Assembly: GCF_000744825.1 (NCBI RefSeq)
Contig: NZ_JQMR01000001.1
Span: 1,234,501-1,298,500 of the forward strand
Source: Carnobacterium mobile DSM 4848
Lineage (GTDB): Bacteria; Bacillota; Bacilli; Lactobacillales; Carnobacteriaceae
Direction of reading: 5' to 3'
DNA length: 64,000 nt
Positions 40,596-48,636 of this stretch are shown here, in pieces. The stretch's first letter is position 1, and the number at the start of each line of letters is the position of its first letter. A program made the translations under genes and the position numbers. A model generated the notes under the pieces. The model did no database searches, was not told where the DNA came from, and worked only from the letters and a program-made list of their open reading frames with translations.

Positions 40596-40636
40596 TCATT
40601 TTTTTAGGAATATCAGTTAAACAGGTAGTTGTATGT

Positions 40637-41587
40637 TTACTCTGTTTTTCCAGATAATCCTTCATGTATTTTTGTTAAATTCCATTCCATCATACCGTAA
40701 TAGCTGTCGCCATCTTCGCCTTCTTTTGCGATAGAGTCAGTAAAAATAGTAGAATAAATTGGAACTCCGGTTTCTTTTGAAACACTGTTCATACTTCTTT
40801 TATCGACACTTGTTTCAACAAACAAAGCAGGAACGTCACTGCTTCTGACTTGATCAATAATTGCACTCATTTGGTCAGGAGTTCCTTGGTTTTCAGTATT
40901 GATTTCCCAAATGTAAGCTGCTGTTACTCCATAAGCTGCCGAAAAATATTTAAAAGCTCCTTCACTGGTTACGAGCAATTTTTGGTCTTCAGGAATATCT
41001 TTAAATTTTTCTTTTGCTTCTGCATCTAGTTGAGCCAATTTATCTGTATACTCTTTTGCATTAGCTTCATAAACTTCTTTATTGTCAGGGTCTTTTTCTG
41101 ATAAGACGTTAGTGATGTTTTCAACGTACTGAATGCCATTGCTGATGTCTAACCAAGCATGAGGATCTTGTTCTGTTTCTTGTCCTTTTGATGACAAATA
41201 CATTGGTTCAACGCCTTTACTGGCAGCAAAATAATCTTTTCCGTCTTCTTTTCCAGCAGTTTTCATTAATTTAGTAAACCAGCCATTTCCGCCAGTTTCA
41301 AGGTTCAGTCCGTTATAAAAAACGACATCCGCTTCCGTACCTTTCTCAATATCGGCTGGAAGAGGTTCATATTCATGCGGGTCTGTTCCAACTGGTACAA
41401 TGCTGTGCAAATCAACATTATCGCCTGCAACATTTTTGATCATATCTGCTAAAATAGAATTCGTTGCAACAACTTGTAATTTAGTATTCTCATCAGCAGG
41501 AGCTGACGAGTCAGATGAGCTATTGCCGCAAGCTGCCCCCAAAAAGGTGACAGCTATTAAAGCCAGGAGTAAGTTTATTTTTTTCAT
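40637..41587 (-). CDS. Metal (Mn/Zn) ABC transporter substrate-binding lipoprotein
   Basis: 316 residues, signal plus lipobox GAAC (C20). Metal-binding family motifs [41 protein letters not shown] and [15 protein letters not shown] (a Mn-type His/His/Glu/Asp set) place it in the PsaA/ScaA/MntA group; zinc binders (AdcA) usually carry a His-rich loop that is absent here. Its ATG overlaps the permease's TGA. Operon with the permease and ATPase. Mn preference is inferred from the lack of the His loop and the upstream operator. Confidence 0.9.
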   Translation of the reverse strand: MKKINLLLALIAVTFLGAACGNSSSDSSAPADENTKLQVVATNSILADMIKNVAGDNVDLHSIVPVGTDPHEYEPLPADIEKGTEADVVFYNGLNLETGGNGWFTKLMKTAGKEDGKDYFAASKGVEPMYLSSKGQETEQDPHAWLDISNGIQYVENITNVLSEKDPDNKEVYEANAKEYTDKLAQLDAEAKEKFKDIPEDQKLLVTSEGAFKYFSAAYGVTAAYIWEINTENQGTPDQMSAIIDQVRSSDVPALFVETSVDKRSMNSVSKETGVPIYSTIFTDSIAKEGEDGDSYYGMMEWNLTKIHEGLSGKTE

Positions 41588-42429
41588 TTTTTATCCTTCC
41601 TTCTCTTTATCAATAGTTGTTGTTTTGGTGAAAATAAAAAGGCAATTAAAAAGAAAACAGTAGTCGTTAATACGATCGCAGCACCAGATGCTAAGTTATA
41701 TGAATAACTTAAGAACAATCCGATCACAGAACTGATGATACCAATTGTAGAAGCTATCAGAATCATGGTAGATAACTTATTTGACAGTAGATAAGCGGTA
41801 GCTGCAGGAGTGATCAACATGGCCACAACTAAAATCGTTCCAACAGTTTGTAAAGCTGCAACAGCTACTAATGTAAGCAGCAGCATCAAAACATAATGGA
41901 TGAGCTGTACTTTTAAACCGTAAGCTTGCGACATGACGGGGTCAAAAGAACTGACGAGCAATTCTTTATAAAAAAGAACAACAAATAAAATAACTAAAAT
42001 AGCAACGACAACAGTAATGATCATATCGGTTTGTGTAACGGCCAATACGTTTCCGAATAAAATATGGTATAAATCAGTCGAGCTTTTTGCAAAAGAAATA
42101 GCAATGATTCCGGCAGCAAAAAATGAACTAAAAACGATCCCAATAGCTGTATCGCTTTTCAACTTACTATGTTGTGTGACTAGACCAATAAGCAATGCTG
42201 CAAATACACCAAAAACAGTTGCTCCAATAAAGTAGTTTACTCCTACAATATAAGATACGGCTACACCTGGAAGAACTGCATGTGAAATAGCATCTCCCAT
42301 TAAAGACATTCCTCTTAAAATGATGAAACAACCGATAACTCCGGATACGATTCCGATAATGATAGAAGTAAATAAAGCATTTTGTAAAAACTGGTATTTA
42401 GTTAGACCATCTATAAAGTGTGCAATCAT
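41584..42429 (-). CDS. Metal ABC transporter permease
   Basis: 281 residues with eight or more hydrophobic helices of the ABC-3 family: [25 protein letters not shown] at the start of the first pair, and [28 protein letters not shown]. It is the membrane channel for Mn/Zn imported by the binding protein that follows. Start overlaps the ATPase stop (TAATG), and its stop overlaps the SBP start, an ABC transporter unit of three tightly coupled genes. Confidence 0.92.
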   Translation of the reverse strand: MIAHFIDGLTKYQFLQNALFTSIIIGIVSGVIGCFIILRGMSLMGDAISHAVLPGVAVSYIVGVNYFIGATVFGVFAALLIGLVTQHSKLKSDTAIGIVFSSFFAAGIIAISFAKSSTDLYHILFGNVLAVTQTDMIITVVVAILVILFVVLFYKELLVSSFDPVMSQAYGLKVQLIHYVLMLLLTLVAVAALQTVGTILVVAMLITPAATAYLLSNKLSTMILIASTIGIISSVIGLFLSYSYNLASGAAIVLTTTVFFLIAFLFSPKQQLLIKRRKDKK

Positions 42430-43163
42430 TAGTCATTAACCCCCTTAATCATCAAATCACCCATTGAATCGCCATAAGCTGCTTTTATATTACTAGTCGT
42501 AAACGATTCAGCAATCGGACCATAACTAATGAGGGATTGATTCAAGATAACTAAGTCATCAAAATAAGTCGTTACTTTGCTTAAATCATGGTGAACAACC
42601 AAAATGGTTTTCCCTTCATCTCGAAGCTGTTTGAGCAAATCGATGATCACTTTTTCACTATTCATGTCGATTCCCACAAAAGGTTCGTCTAAAAAGATAA
42701 TATCAGCTTCTTGAGCTAGTGCACGAGCAATAAAGACCCGTTGCAGTTGTCCACCGGAGAGTTCACCGATTTGCCGATTTCTAAATTCTTCCATTTTAAC
42801 TTTTTTTAAACTTTCTATGACTTTTTGTTTTTCTCGTTCTTTTGGACGATGAAAAAGACCTAGTTTAGGGAAAGTTCCTAATAAAACAGCTTCTTCTACT
42901 TTGATCGGAAATGTTAGATCAACTGTATTGCGTTGTTCAACATAAGCGACTTCTTTTCTTACGTTGTTTAAAGGTTGATTATCAACTGTAGTTACTCCCC
43001 TTTCTGTTTTTACTAAACCCATCATGCCTTTTAATAAAGTTGATTTTCCAGCTCCATTCGGCCCAATGACTCCAGTAATAGCTTGTTCTCTGATAGTGAG
43101 AGACACATCTGAAAGAGCTGGTTCATCTTGATAGGTAACCGTGAGATTTTTCACGTCAATCAT
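42429..43163 (-). CDS. Metal ABC transporter ATP-binding protein
   Basis: 244 residues. Walker A GPNGAGKST, signature LSGGQLQRV, Walker B IIFLDEPFVGID and switch His in LVVHHDLS. Closest to MntB/PsaB-type ATPases of Mn transporters. First gene of the operon; the promoter and the DtxR/MntR-like operator lie immediately upstream. Ribosome site AGAAAGGAAG. Confidence 0.93.
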   Translation of the reverse strand: MIDVKNLTVTYQDEPALSDVSLTIREQAITGVIGPNGAGKSTLLKGMMGLVKTERGVTTVDNQPLNNVRKEVAYVEQRNTVDLTFPIKVEEAVLLGTFPKLGLFHRPKEREKQKVIESLKKVKMEEFRNRQIGELSGGQLQRVFIARALAQEADIIFLDEPFVGIDMNSEKVIIDLLKQLRDEGKTILVVHHDLSKVTTYFDDLVILNQSLISYGPIAESFTTSNIKAAYGDSMGDLMIKGVND

Positions 43164-43213
43164 AGTACAACTTCCTTTCTTTCATTTAATTCTTTATCTA
43201 TATATACGCTCAT

Positions 43214-43232
43214 GTTTAAGGCATGCCTAAAC
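43214..43232 (-). promoter_or_regulatory. DtxR/MntR-type operator
   Basis: GTTTAAGGCATGCCTAAAC is a near-perfect dyad resembling MntR/ScaR boxes (TTTAGGC...GCCTAAA). It lies just downstream of the -10 (43242-43247), so a bound repressor would block initiation when Mn is plentiful. The regulator gene is not in the window. Confidence 0.72.
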
Positions 43233-43241
43233 CCTATTTAA

Positions 43242-43270
43242 AGTATAGCTAAACAGTCTTTTTTTAGCAA
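43242..43270 (-). promoter_or_regulatory. Promoter of the metal transporter operon
   Basis: Minus-strand TTGCTA (complement of 43265-43270), 17-bp spacer, TATACT (complement of 43242-43247). The operator covers the expected start site. Confidence 0.7.
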
Positions 43271-43450
43271 GCTTTTTAAGTTCTTTTCATTCAACTTTTT
43301 AAAATGGACTCTTTTCTAAACTGTTTCAGTTTAACTCTGTCTTCTTTAAATAGATTCACAGCGCATTCTATTTTAAAGACAACGGTTGCTTACCTTCATG
43401 CCAACTATTAAGTATCACTTGCTGAACAATTTTAAACTCAAAAAAAAAAA

Positions 43451-43482
43451 AAGCAGCGTGAGCATTTCTACTCACGCTGCTT
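43451..43482 (-). terminator. Terminator of secG
   Basis: AAGCAGCGTGAG (43451-43462) / CTCACGCTGCTT (43471-43482), followed on the minus strand by a T-run of about 12. It lies about 80 bp beyond the secG stop. The bases between it and the promoter of the metal operon hold nothing else I can name. Confidence 0.92.
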
Positions 43483-43563
43483 AAACAGATTTTATTCCAA
43501 CTTTATTTAATTCGTCCGCATTAGGAACGAAAAGCTTGAAAAGCCGGCTGTTTATATATTTGA

Positions 43564-43800
43564 TTAATTTGCTGATAAATACGCTAATATTAACGCTACT
43601 GCGAAAAAAGCAATTCCTAATACGACGGTTACCCGTTGTAAGACAGCTTCAAACCCACGAGCTTTTTGTTTTCCAAATAATTGTTCAGCTCCGCCAGTAA
43701 ACGCACTAGCTGCATTATTCGTTTTAGTAGGTTGCATCACAACTACAATAATCAGCAAAACTGATATAATAAGTTCAGCAATTAAAAATGTATTGTACAA
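43564..43800 (-). CDS. secG: Protein-export translocase subunit SecG
   Basis: 78 residues from a TTG at 43800 with GGGAGG nine bases before (a longer frame to 43857 is unlikely). Sequence YNTFLIAELIISVLLIIVVVMQPTKTNNAASAFTGGAEQLF has two membrane helices joined by the Gly-rich loop typical of SecG. It is an accessory subunit of the SecYEG channel. In B. subtilis secG adjoins yvaK-rnr-smpB; here the metal transporter operon lies between. Confidence 0.9.
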   Translation of the reverse strand: MYNTFLIAELIISVLLIIVVVMQPTKTNNAASAFTGGAEQLFGKQKARGFEAVLQRVTVVLGIAFFAVALILAYLSAN

Positions 43801-43881
43801 TTTTATTGCCCTCCCGTCTAACTTTTCTTCTGCAATTAACTTTACCACAATTAGCACTAAAATACTAGCAGAGTTCTTTTT

Positions 43882-45150
43882 TTATTTTTCCTTTTCTGCT
43901 GTCTGTTTATCTGTTTCCAACGGGTGGATAAATAAACCGCTAAGCAGTTTCGGCTCAAACCAAGTAGATTTTGGCGGCATGACTTCTCCACTGTCTGCTA
44001 CTGCTAACAGGTCTTCCATAGTAGGCGGGTACATAGCAAACGCCACACTGAATTCCCCGCTGTCTACCGCATCTGCCAATTCTTTCAGCCCTCTGATTCC
44101 TCCGACAAAATCAATTCGTTTATCTGTTCGAATATCTTGAATGTCAAAAATGGGTGTCAGAATGTGGTCTTGTAAAATAGCAACATCCAATCCTTTGACA
44201 GGGTCATTTGTTTGAATATCTGGCTTTACTTTTAATTCATACCATTGGCCTGCTACATACATCCCCATTGTTTTTGCGGTTTTTGGCTTATAAGGAACCA
44301 CACCTTTGTTATGAACTGTAAATGCTTCAGCTAATCTCTCAAAGTAATCAGGTTCAATCGGAACATTTACTACTCGATTGTAATCGATGATCGATAATTG
44401 ATTTTCTGGAAATAAAACGGATAAAAAGAAATTAAATTCTGTTTCAACAGGAGCATTCGGAAATTGTGCTCTACGTTTTAGCGCTACTTTGACAGCTGAC
44501 TCCGTCCGATGATGTCCATCTGCAATATACAAACATTTCACTTTTTGAGCAAAAAGTGCGACTAGTTTTTCAATCGTTTCTTCTCGGTCTACTACCCAGA
44601 CACGGTGTCTAACATCATGGAAACTTGAAAAATCATATACCGGTTCATAATGCGCCACCCAGTCGTTTACTACTTCATCAATCGTTTTGTTTTCACGATA
44701 CGTCAAGAAAATGGGGCTTGTATTTGCATCTGTTGTATCCACATGATTGATCCGATCTAATTCTTTTTCTGCTCGGGTAAATTCATGTTTTTTTATTTTC
44801 TTATCTAGGTAATCTTCAACTGCAGTACAAACCACTAACCCGGTCTGCGGCCGTCCATTCATGATCAACTGATAGATATAAAAATTTTCAGTTGTATCTT
44901 GTTGGAACCATTGCTTTTCTATAAAGTTTTTTAAATTATCTGCAGCTTTTTGGTAGACTTCTTTTGCATAAGGCGGCTGGTCCTCGGCAAGATCGATCTC
45001 AGCTTTATCAATATGCAAAAAAGATTTTAGGTTAGTGCTGGCCATTTCACGTGCTTCCTTTGAATTCAACACATCATAAGGAAGAGAGGCAACTTCTTTC
45101 GCTGCCGCCTCATTAGGACGAATGGCTTTAAAGGGTTTAATTTGAACCAT
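43882..45150 (-). CDS. DUF1015 family protein
   Basis: 422 residues. Conserved stretches VQIKPFKAIRPNEAAAKEVASLPYDV, TYRENKTIDEVV, LYIADGHHRTESAVKVA (a His-rich pocket resembling an active site) and FFLSVLFPENQLSIIDYNR mark DUF1015. Frequently encoded next to serA/serC, as here, which suggests a role in serine or phosphoserine metabolism; one hypothesis is that it supplies phosphoserine phosphatase or kinase activity, but this is not established. Start overlaps serA's end by 14 bp. Confidence 0.85.
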   Translation of the reverse strand: MVQIKPFKAIRPNEAAAKEVASLPYDVLNSKEAREMASTNLKSFLHIDKAEIDLAEDQPPYAKEVYQKAADNLKNFIEKQWFQQDTTENFYIYQLIMNGRPQTGLVVCTAVEDYLDKKIKKHEFTRAEKELDRINHVDTTDANTSPIFLTYRENKTIDEVVNDWVAHYEPVYDFSSFHDVRHRVWVVDREETIEKLVALFAQKVKCLYIADGHHRTESAVKVALKRRAQFPNAPVETEFNFFLSVLFPENQLSIIDYNRVVNVPIEPDYFERLAEAFTVHNKGVVPYKPKTAKTMGMYVAGQWYELKVKPDIQTNDPVKGLDVAILQDHILTPIFDIQDIRTDKRIDFVGGIRGLKELADAVDSGEFSVAFAMYPPTMEDLLAVADSGEVMPPKSTWFEPKLLSGLFIHPLETDKQTAEKEK

Positions 45151-46345
45151 ACTGATCCTCCTTTGTATTATTAGTTTGATTTCGTATGACTCTTACGCTT
45201 AAAATATCGGTAACTTTTTTAATGCGTTGAACAACCACCTCTAATTGTTCATCCGGAAGTTCTTCGATGTCAATTAATGTATAAGCGTAGTCTCCGCGTC
45301 CACGATTGATGATATTGAGAATGTTGATAGCGTCTTTAGCTAATTCCATCGACATTTGCCCGATCATATTGGTGACATTTCGATTCACGATCGCCAAACG
45401 AATAGGCGCCGTAAAAGCTATTTCGACTGTTGGAAAATTAACTGAATGAATAATATTTCCTGTTTCTAAAAAATATTTCACTGTATCGGCTGCTATTTTT
45501 GCACAGTTGATTTCAGCTTCAGAGGTTGATGCTCCTAAATGAGGAAAAACCACCGCTTTTTCTTCATGCACTAATGCTTCTTCTGCAAAATCAGTGAAAT
45601 ACTGCTTTAAGCGGCCTTTTCGTAAGGCTTGGATCACCGCTTCACTTTCAACTAATTCTCCCCGTGAAAAGTTTAATAAAATAGCTCCTTCTTTCATCAA
45701 ACTGATGGTTTGTGTATCAAATAAGTTTTTGGTTTCTTTTATTAATGGAACGTGTACCGTCACGTAATCTGAATCTGCTAAAACTTCTTCAATAGAGTGA
45801 ACACGTTTCACCCGTCTTGAAATCGTCCAAGCTGTATCTACTGAAACATAAGGGTCATATCCGACTACATCAAGTCCCAAACGATAAGCATCGTTGGCAA
45901 CCATTGCTCCGATAGCACCTAAGCCAATTACGCCTAATTGCTTTCCTGCTATTTCAGTACCAATAAATCGTTTCTTTTCATTTTCTACTTGTTGGCTTAT
46001 ATCTGGGCCTTTTAGTGTATTGACCCACTTTACGCCATCAAGAATAGGACGAGCGGCTAAAATCATGCTAGCTAAAACAAGTTCCTTAACAGCGTTAGCA
46101 TTAGCCCCTGGAGTATTGAAAACAACAATACCTTTTTCAGAACAAGCTGCAACAGGAATATTATTGGTTCCAGCTCCAGCTCTAGCAACAGCTTTTAAGT
46201 TCTTGGTAAACTTCATAGATTGTAAATCTTGACTTCTTAATAAAAGCGCATCTGGGTCATCGGTTTCATTCAAACTATACTGTTCCGGTTCGAATTTATT
46301 GAGTCCTTCTTCGGCGATTTTATTATATGTATTAATAGTCCACAT
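45137..46345 (-). CDS. serA: D-3-phosphoglycerate dehydrogenase with C-terminal ACT domain
   Basis: 402 residues from ATG 46345 (AAAGGAG nine bases upstream; an in-frame 46375 start is possible). NAD-binding fold with GVIGLGAIGAMVANDAY, the catalytic Arg/Glu in NFSRGELVESEAV and His in FPHLGASTSEAE. The ACT domain (about 325-395, INRGRGDYAYTLIDIEELP) probably binds serine for feedback control. First step from glycolytic 3-phosphoglycerate to serine. Middle gene of serC-serA-DUF1015. Confidence 0.95.
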   Translation of the reverse strand: MWTINTYNKIAEEGLNKFEPEQYSLNETDDPDALLLRSQDLQSMKFTKNLKAVARAGAGTNNIPVAACSEKGIVVFNTPGANANAVKELVLASMILAARPILDGVKWVNTLKGPDISQQVENEKKRFIGTEIAGKQLGVIGLGAIGAMVANDAYRLGLDVVGYDPYVSVDTAWTISRRVKRVHSIEEVLADSDYVTVHVPLIKETKNLFDTQTISLMKEGAILLNFSRGELVESEAVIQALRKGRLKQYFTDFAEEALVHEEKAVVFPHLGASTSEAEINCAKIAADTVKYFLETGNIIHSVNFPTVEIAFTAPIRLAIVNRNVTNMIGQMSMELAKDAINILNIINRGRGDYAYTLIDIEELPDEQLEVVVQRIKKVTDILSVRVIRNQTNNTKEDQYGSN

Positions 46346-46346
46346 C

Positions 46347-47429
46347 TTAATGCGCTCCTTTTGCATTCTTTTCAAATTGTTCCATAAAGGAAATTAAAGC
46401 TTTCACTCCTTCTAGCGGAAAAGCATTATATAAACTTGCCCGCATTCCTCCGACTGAACGATGCCCTTTTAAATTAACTAAACCGGCAGCTTCTGCTTCT
46501 TGGACAAAGCGTTTATCTAATTGAGTATTATTTGTCGTAAAAGGAATATTGGTTAGTGAACGCGACTTTCTTTCTACCGATGAAGTATATAACTCAGAAG
46601 TATCAATAGCTTCGTATAGCAGTGCTGCTTTTTCGCGGTTTATTTTTTCTATTTCCGCTACTCCTCCTAAATTTTTCAACCATTCAAATACCAGTTTTGC
46701 AATATAAATACTAAAAGTTGGCGGTGTATTGTACAAAGAATGGTGATCTGCCTGGACCTTATAATCAAGCATGGATGAGATGGGTTCCTTCAAGCCGATC
46801 AAGTCTTCACGAATGATGACGATCGTTAATCCTGCCGGTCCAATATTTTTTTGAGCTCCCGCATAAATCAAACCAAAGTCAGAGACCTGATAACAGCTTG
46901 ATAAGATATTAGAGGACATATCAGCAATTAGCGGCACTTTCCCTGTATCAGGAGCGGTAAAAAAAGTTGTGCCTTCAATTGTATTATTGGTTGTAATATG
47001 GAGGTAATCGAAATCTTGTGCAATGAAAGGAACTTCTGGGACTTGCTTAAAGCCTTGTTCTTCTGAACTGGCCACTACCTCTACTTCCAACTGCTTGATT
47101 TTTCGTGCCTCAGAAATGGCTTTTTTTGACCAACTTCCTGAATCGACATAAGCTGCTTTATGTTTTCCTAAATTCAAAGGAACCATGCTAAATTGCAGAC
47201 TAGCTCCTCCTTGCAAGAAAAGGACTTGGTAATTAGAAGGGATTCCCATCAGTTCCCGTAATAGGGCCTCAGCTTCTTCGATAATGGATTGAAATAAGGC
47301 AGAGCGATGGCTCATCTCCATGACTGACATTCCACTTCCTTGATAAGAAAGCAATTCTTCTTGGGCTCTTTTTAGAACAGGCTTTGGCAAAACAGCTGGT
47401 CCAGCTGAAAAATTATAGATTGGTTTCAC
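46347..47429 (-). CDS. serC: Phosphoserine aminotransferase
   Basis: 360 residues, GTG start at 47429 behind AGGAGG. PLP-lysine in [12 protein letters not shown] and [20 protein letters not shown] at the N-terminus. Converts 3-phosphohydroxypyruvate to phosphoserine with glutamate. Its start codon lies 78 bp from an extended -10 promoter. A single base separates it from serA's chosen start. No serB is visible; the HAD genes or DUF1015 might cover the last step. Confidence 0.96.
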   Translation of the reverse strand: MKPIYNFSAGPAVLPKPVLKRAQEELLSYQGSGMSVMEMSHRSALFQSIIEEAEALLRELMGIPSNYQVLFLQGGASLQFSMVPLNLGKHKAAYVDSGSWSKKAISEARKIKQLEVEVVASSEEQGFKQVPEVPFIAQDFDYLHITTNNTIEGTTFFTAPDTGKVPLIADMSSNILSSCYQVSDFGLIYAGAQKNIGPAGLTIVIIREDLIGLKEPISSMLDYKVQADHHSLYNTPPTFSIYIAKLVFEWLKNLGGVAEIEKINREKAALLYEAIDTSELYTSSVERKSRSLTNIPFTTNNTQLDKRFVQEAEAAGLVNLKGHRSVGGMRASLYNAFPLEGVKALISFMEQFEKNAKGAH

Positions 47430-47505
47430 ACTCTTATCCTCCTATTTCCTACTCATCTTCTTATTATCTTTTTCTTTTCTTTTTTTAATCAAAGATGTTT
47501 GTCTT

Positions 47506-47511
47506 ATTATA
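47506..47511 (-). promoter_or_regulatory. Extended -10 promoter of serC-serA
   Basis: Minus-strand TTGCTATAAT, i.e. TGn-TATAAT, 78 bp upstream of the serC start. No strong -35 is needed with a TGn. Confidence 0.6.
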
Positions 47512-47571
47512 GCAATAATTTTTAATTAGGGAAGAGATTTTTAAGATTTTTCCCTTTTACACAGAATAAAA

Positions 47572-47599
47572 AAAGCTTTTCTCTAAAAAGAAAAACTTT
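47572..47599 (-). terminator. Terminator of the LevR/EIIB unit, beside element B
   Basis: On the minus strand AAAGTTTTTCT pairs with AGAAAAGCTTT (11 bp with one G-U), then TTTTATTC. Element B lies between this and the EIIB stop at 47915, so the transcript passes through the element before reaching it. Confidence 0.7.
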
Positions 47600-47610
47600 C
47601 TTTGTTTTAT

Positions 47611-47891
47611 GGTTTTTTGTTAATCGTGTTGATACTGCTTAAATAATGAAATTTCCTCCGAAATTTACGCGTCTACTTACAAGAGCCATGGGAACGACTG
47701 GAGCCTTTCAAGCCTTGTCATGGCTGTTGCTGCTTCAGCAGTTTTACAGACATGCTACACTTGGGCGCATGCCCACAGTGCTTCGTTTTTAAGAATCCTT
47801 TACATGGCTGCAAGCAGCCGCTATTCCTCCGAAAATTTCAAGATTGTGTAATAAATTCATTTTTCTTACTAACACTAAAAATAATAGAACC
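47611..47891. mobile_element. Miniature inverted-repeat element, copy B (281 bp)
   Basis: Begins GGTTTTTTGTTAATCGTGTT and ends ACTAACACTAAAAATAATAG then AACC, flanked by the exact duplication TGTTTTAT at 47603-47610 and 47892-47899. Shares the inner AATTTCCTCCGAAATTTAC...CCTCCGAAAATTTC blocks with A and C but has a different internal segment of about 55 bp with its own TGCTGCTTCAGCA hairpin. It lies 24 bp from the EIIB stop and 12 bp from the hairpin foot of the downstream terminator. No protein encoded. Confidence 0.85.
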
Positions 47892-47914
47892 TGTTTTATT
47901 CTATATTTACTTAT

Positions 47915-48412
47915 TTACAGCATGTTTTCTTTTTTCAAAAGATCTATCATACGAATTTTACTATCCGCTGCCACTTTACGGATTTCCAATTCGATACCAC
48001 GGTCGTTTAAGTATTTAAAATATTCAACATCTGCTGCGTTTACAGCAACCGCATTAGTAACCATCTTTTTTCCTTCAGAAAAACTCATTCCGCCAATATT
48101 AACTGACTTGAATATGACTCCTTCTTCCACTACTCTTTTCACATCGCGCGGATTCGTGAACAACAACATGGCTTTAAAAACATCAAACTTAGGGTCTTGG
48201 TAAATGTCGATCATTTTATCAATTGTGATGACATTCGTAGCTACACCAGGAGGCGCTGCTTGTTTAAGCAGCGTCTTTCTTAACGTATCCTTCGCCACCT
48301 CGTCACTTACTACTAAAATCCGGTTTGCTTTTGATACTTTTGTCCAAACCGTTGCTACTTGACCATGAATCAAACGGTCATCAATTCGTACTAAACGGAT
48401 ATCCATTGTCAT
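47915..48412 (-). CDS. PTS mannose/fructose/sorbose-type EIIB component (orphan)
   Basis: 165 residues. IRLVRIDDRLIHGQVATVW contains the phospho-accepting His (H16) of EIIB-Man. In a normal mannose-type PTS it takes phosphate from EIIA and passes it to sugar during entry through EIIC/EIID. Here EIIA, EIIC and EIID are missing: after it comes only element B and the terminator. It starts behind AGGAGG and follows the LevR-like gene. It may be a remnant or a regulatory phosphocarrier for the activator's EIIA-like domain. Confidence 0.88.
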   Translation of the reverse strand: MTMDIRLVRIDDRLIHGQVATVWTKVSKANRILVVSDEVAKDTLRKTLLKQAAPPGVATNVITIDKMIDIYQDPKFDVFKAMLLFTNPRDVKRVVEEGVIFKSVNIGGMSFSEGKKMVTNAVAVNAADVEYFKYLNDRGIELEIRKVAADSKIRMIDLLKKENML

Positions 48413-48636
48413 AACAAATGTTCCTCCTCATGCTCTTCTTCTAGTTTCAACAGGCTTTTTGAGATTCTTAATGAAGTGCGAAGGATTACCATTAACAAAA
48501 GATGCTGATAATCCTGTTCTTTTACCAATAACTAATCGAAAAGGTACGCTCTGATCTGCCAGTTTACTACTAGAGAAAACAACCTCTCCAAAACAATTTT
48601 TTAATCGTCTGGAGAGATTGTGCTCTTTGATATTCT
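48413..48636 (-). other. Gap between the LevR gene and EIIB with an open frame lacking a start
   Basis: A minus-strand frame ending at TGA 48430-48428 stays open for 70 codons and overlaps the levR end, with SVPFRLVIGKRTGLSASFVN in the middle. It lacks ATG/GTG/TTG starts, so it is either chance or a decayed gene. I looked for a sigma-54 -24/-12 box (GG-N10-GC); only an off-by-one candidate TGGCAGATCAGAGC exists, so no such promoter is claimed. Confidence 0.35.

Noticed and set aside
48413-48636. Sigma-54 promoter between levR and EIIB
   Set aside because: The best candidate TGGCAGATCAGAGC has one base too few between GG and GC, so it fails the -24/-12 rule.
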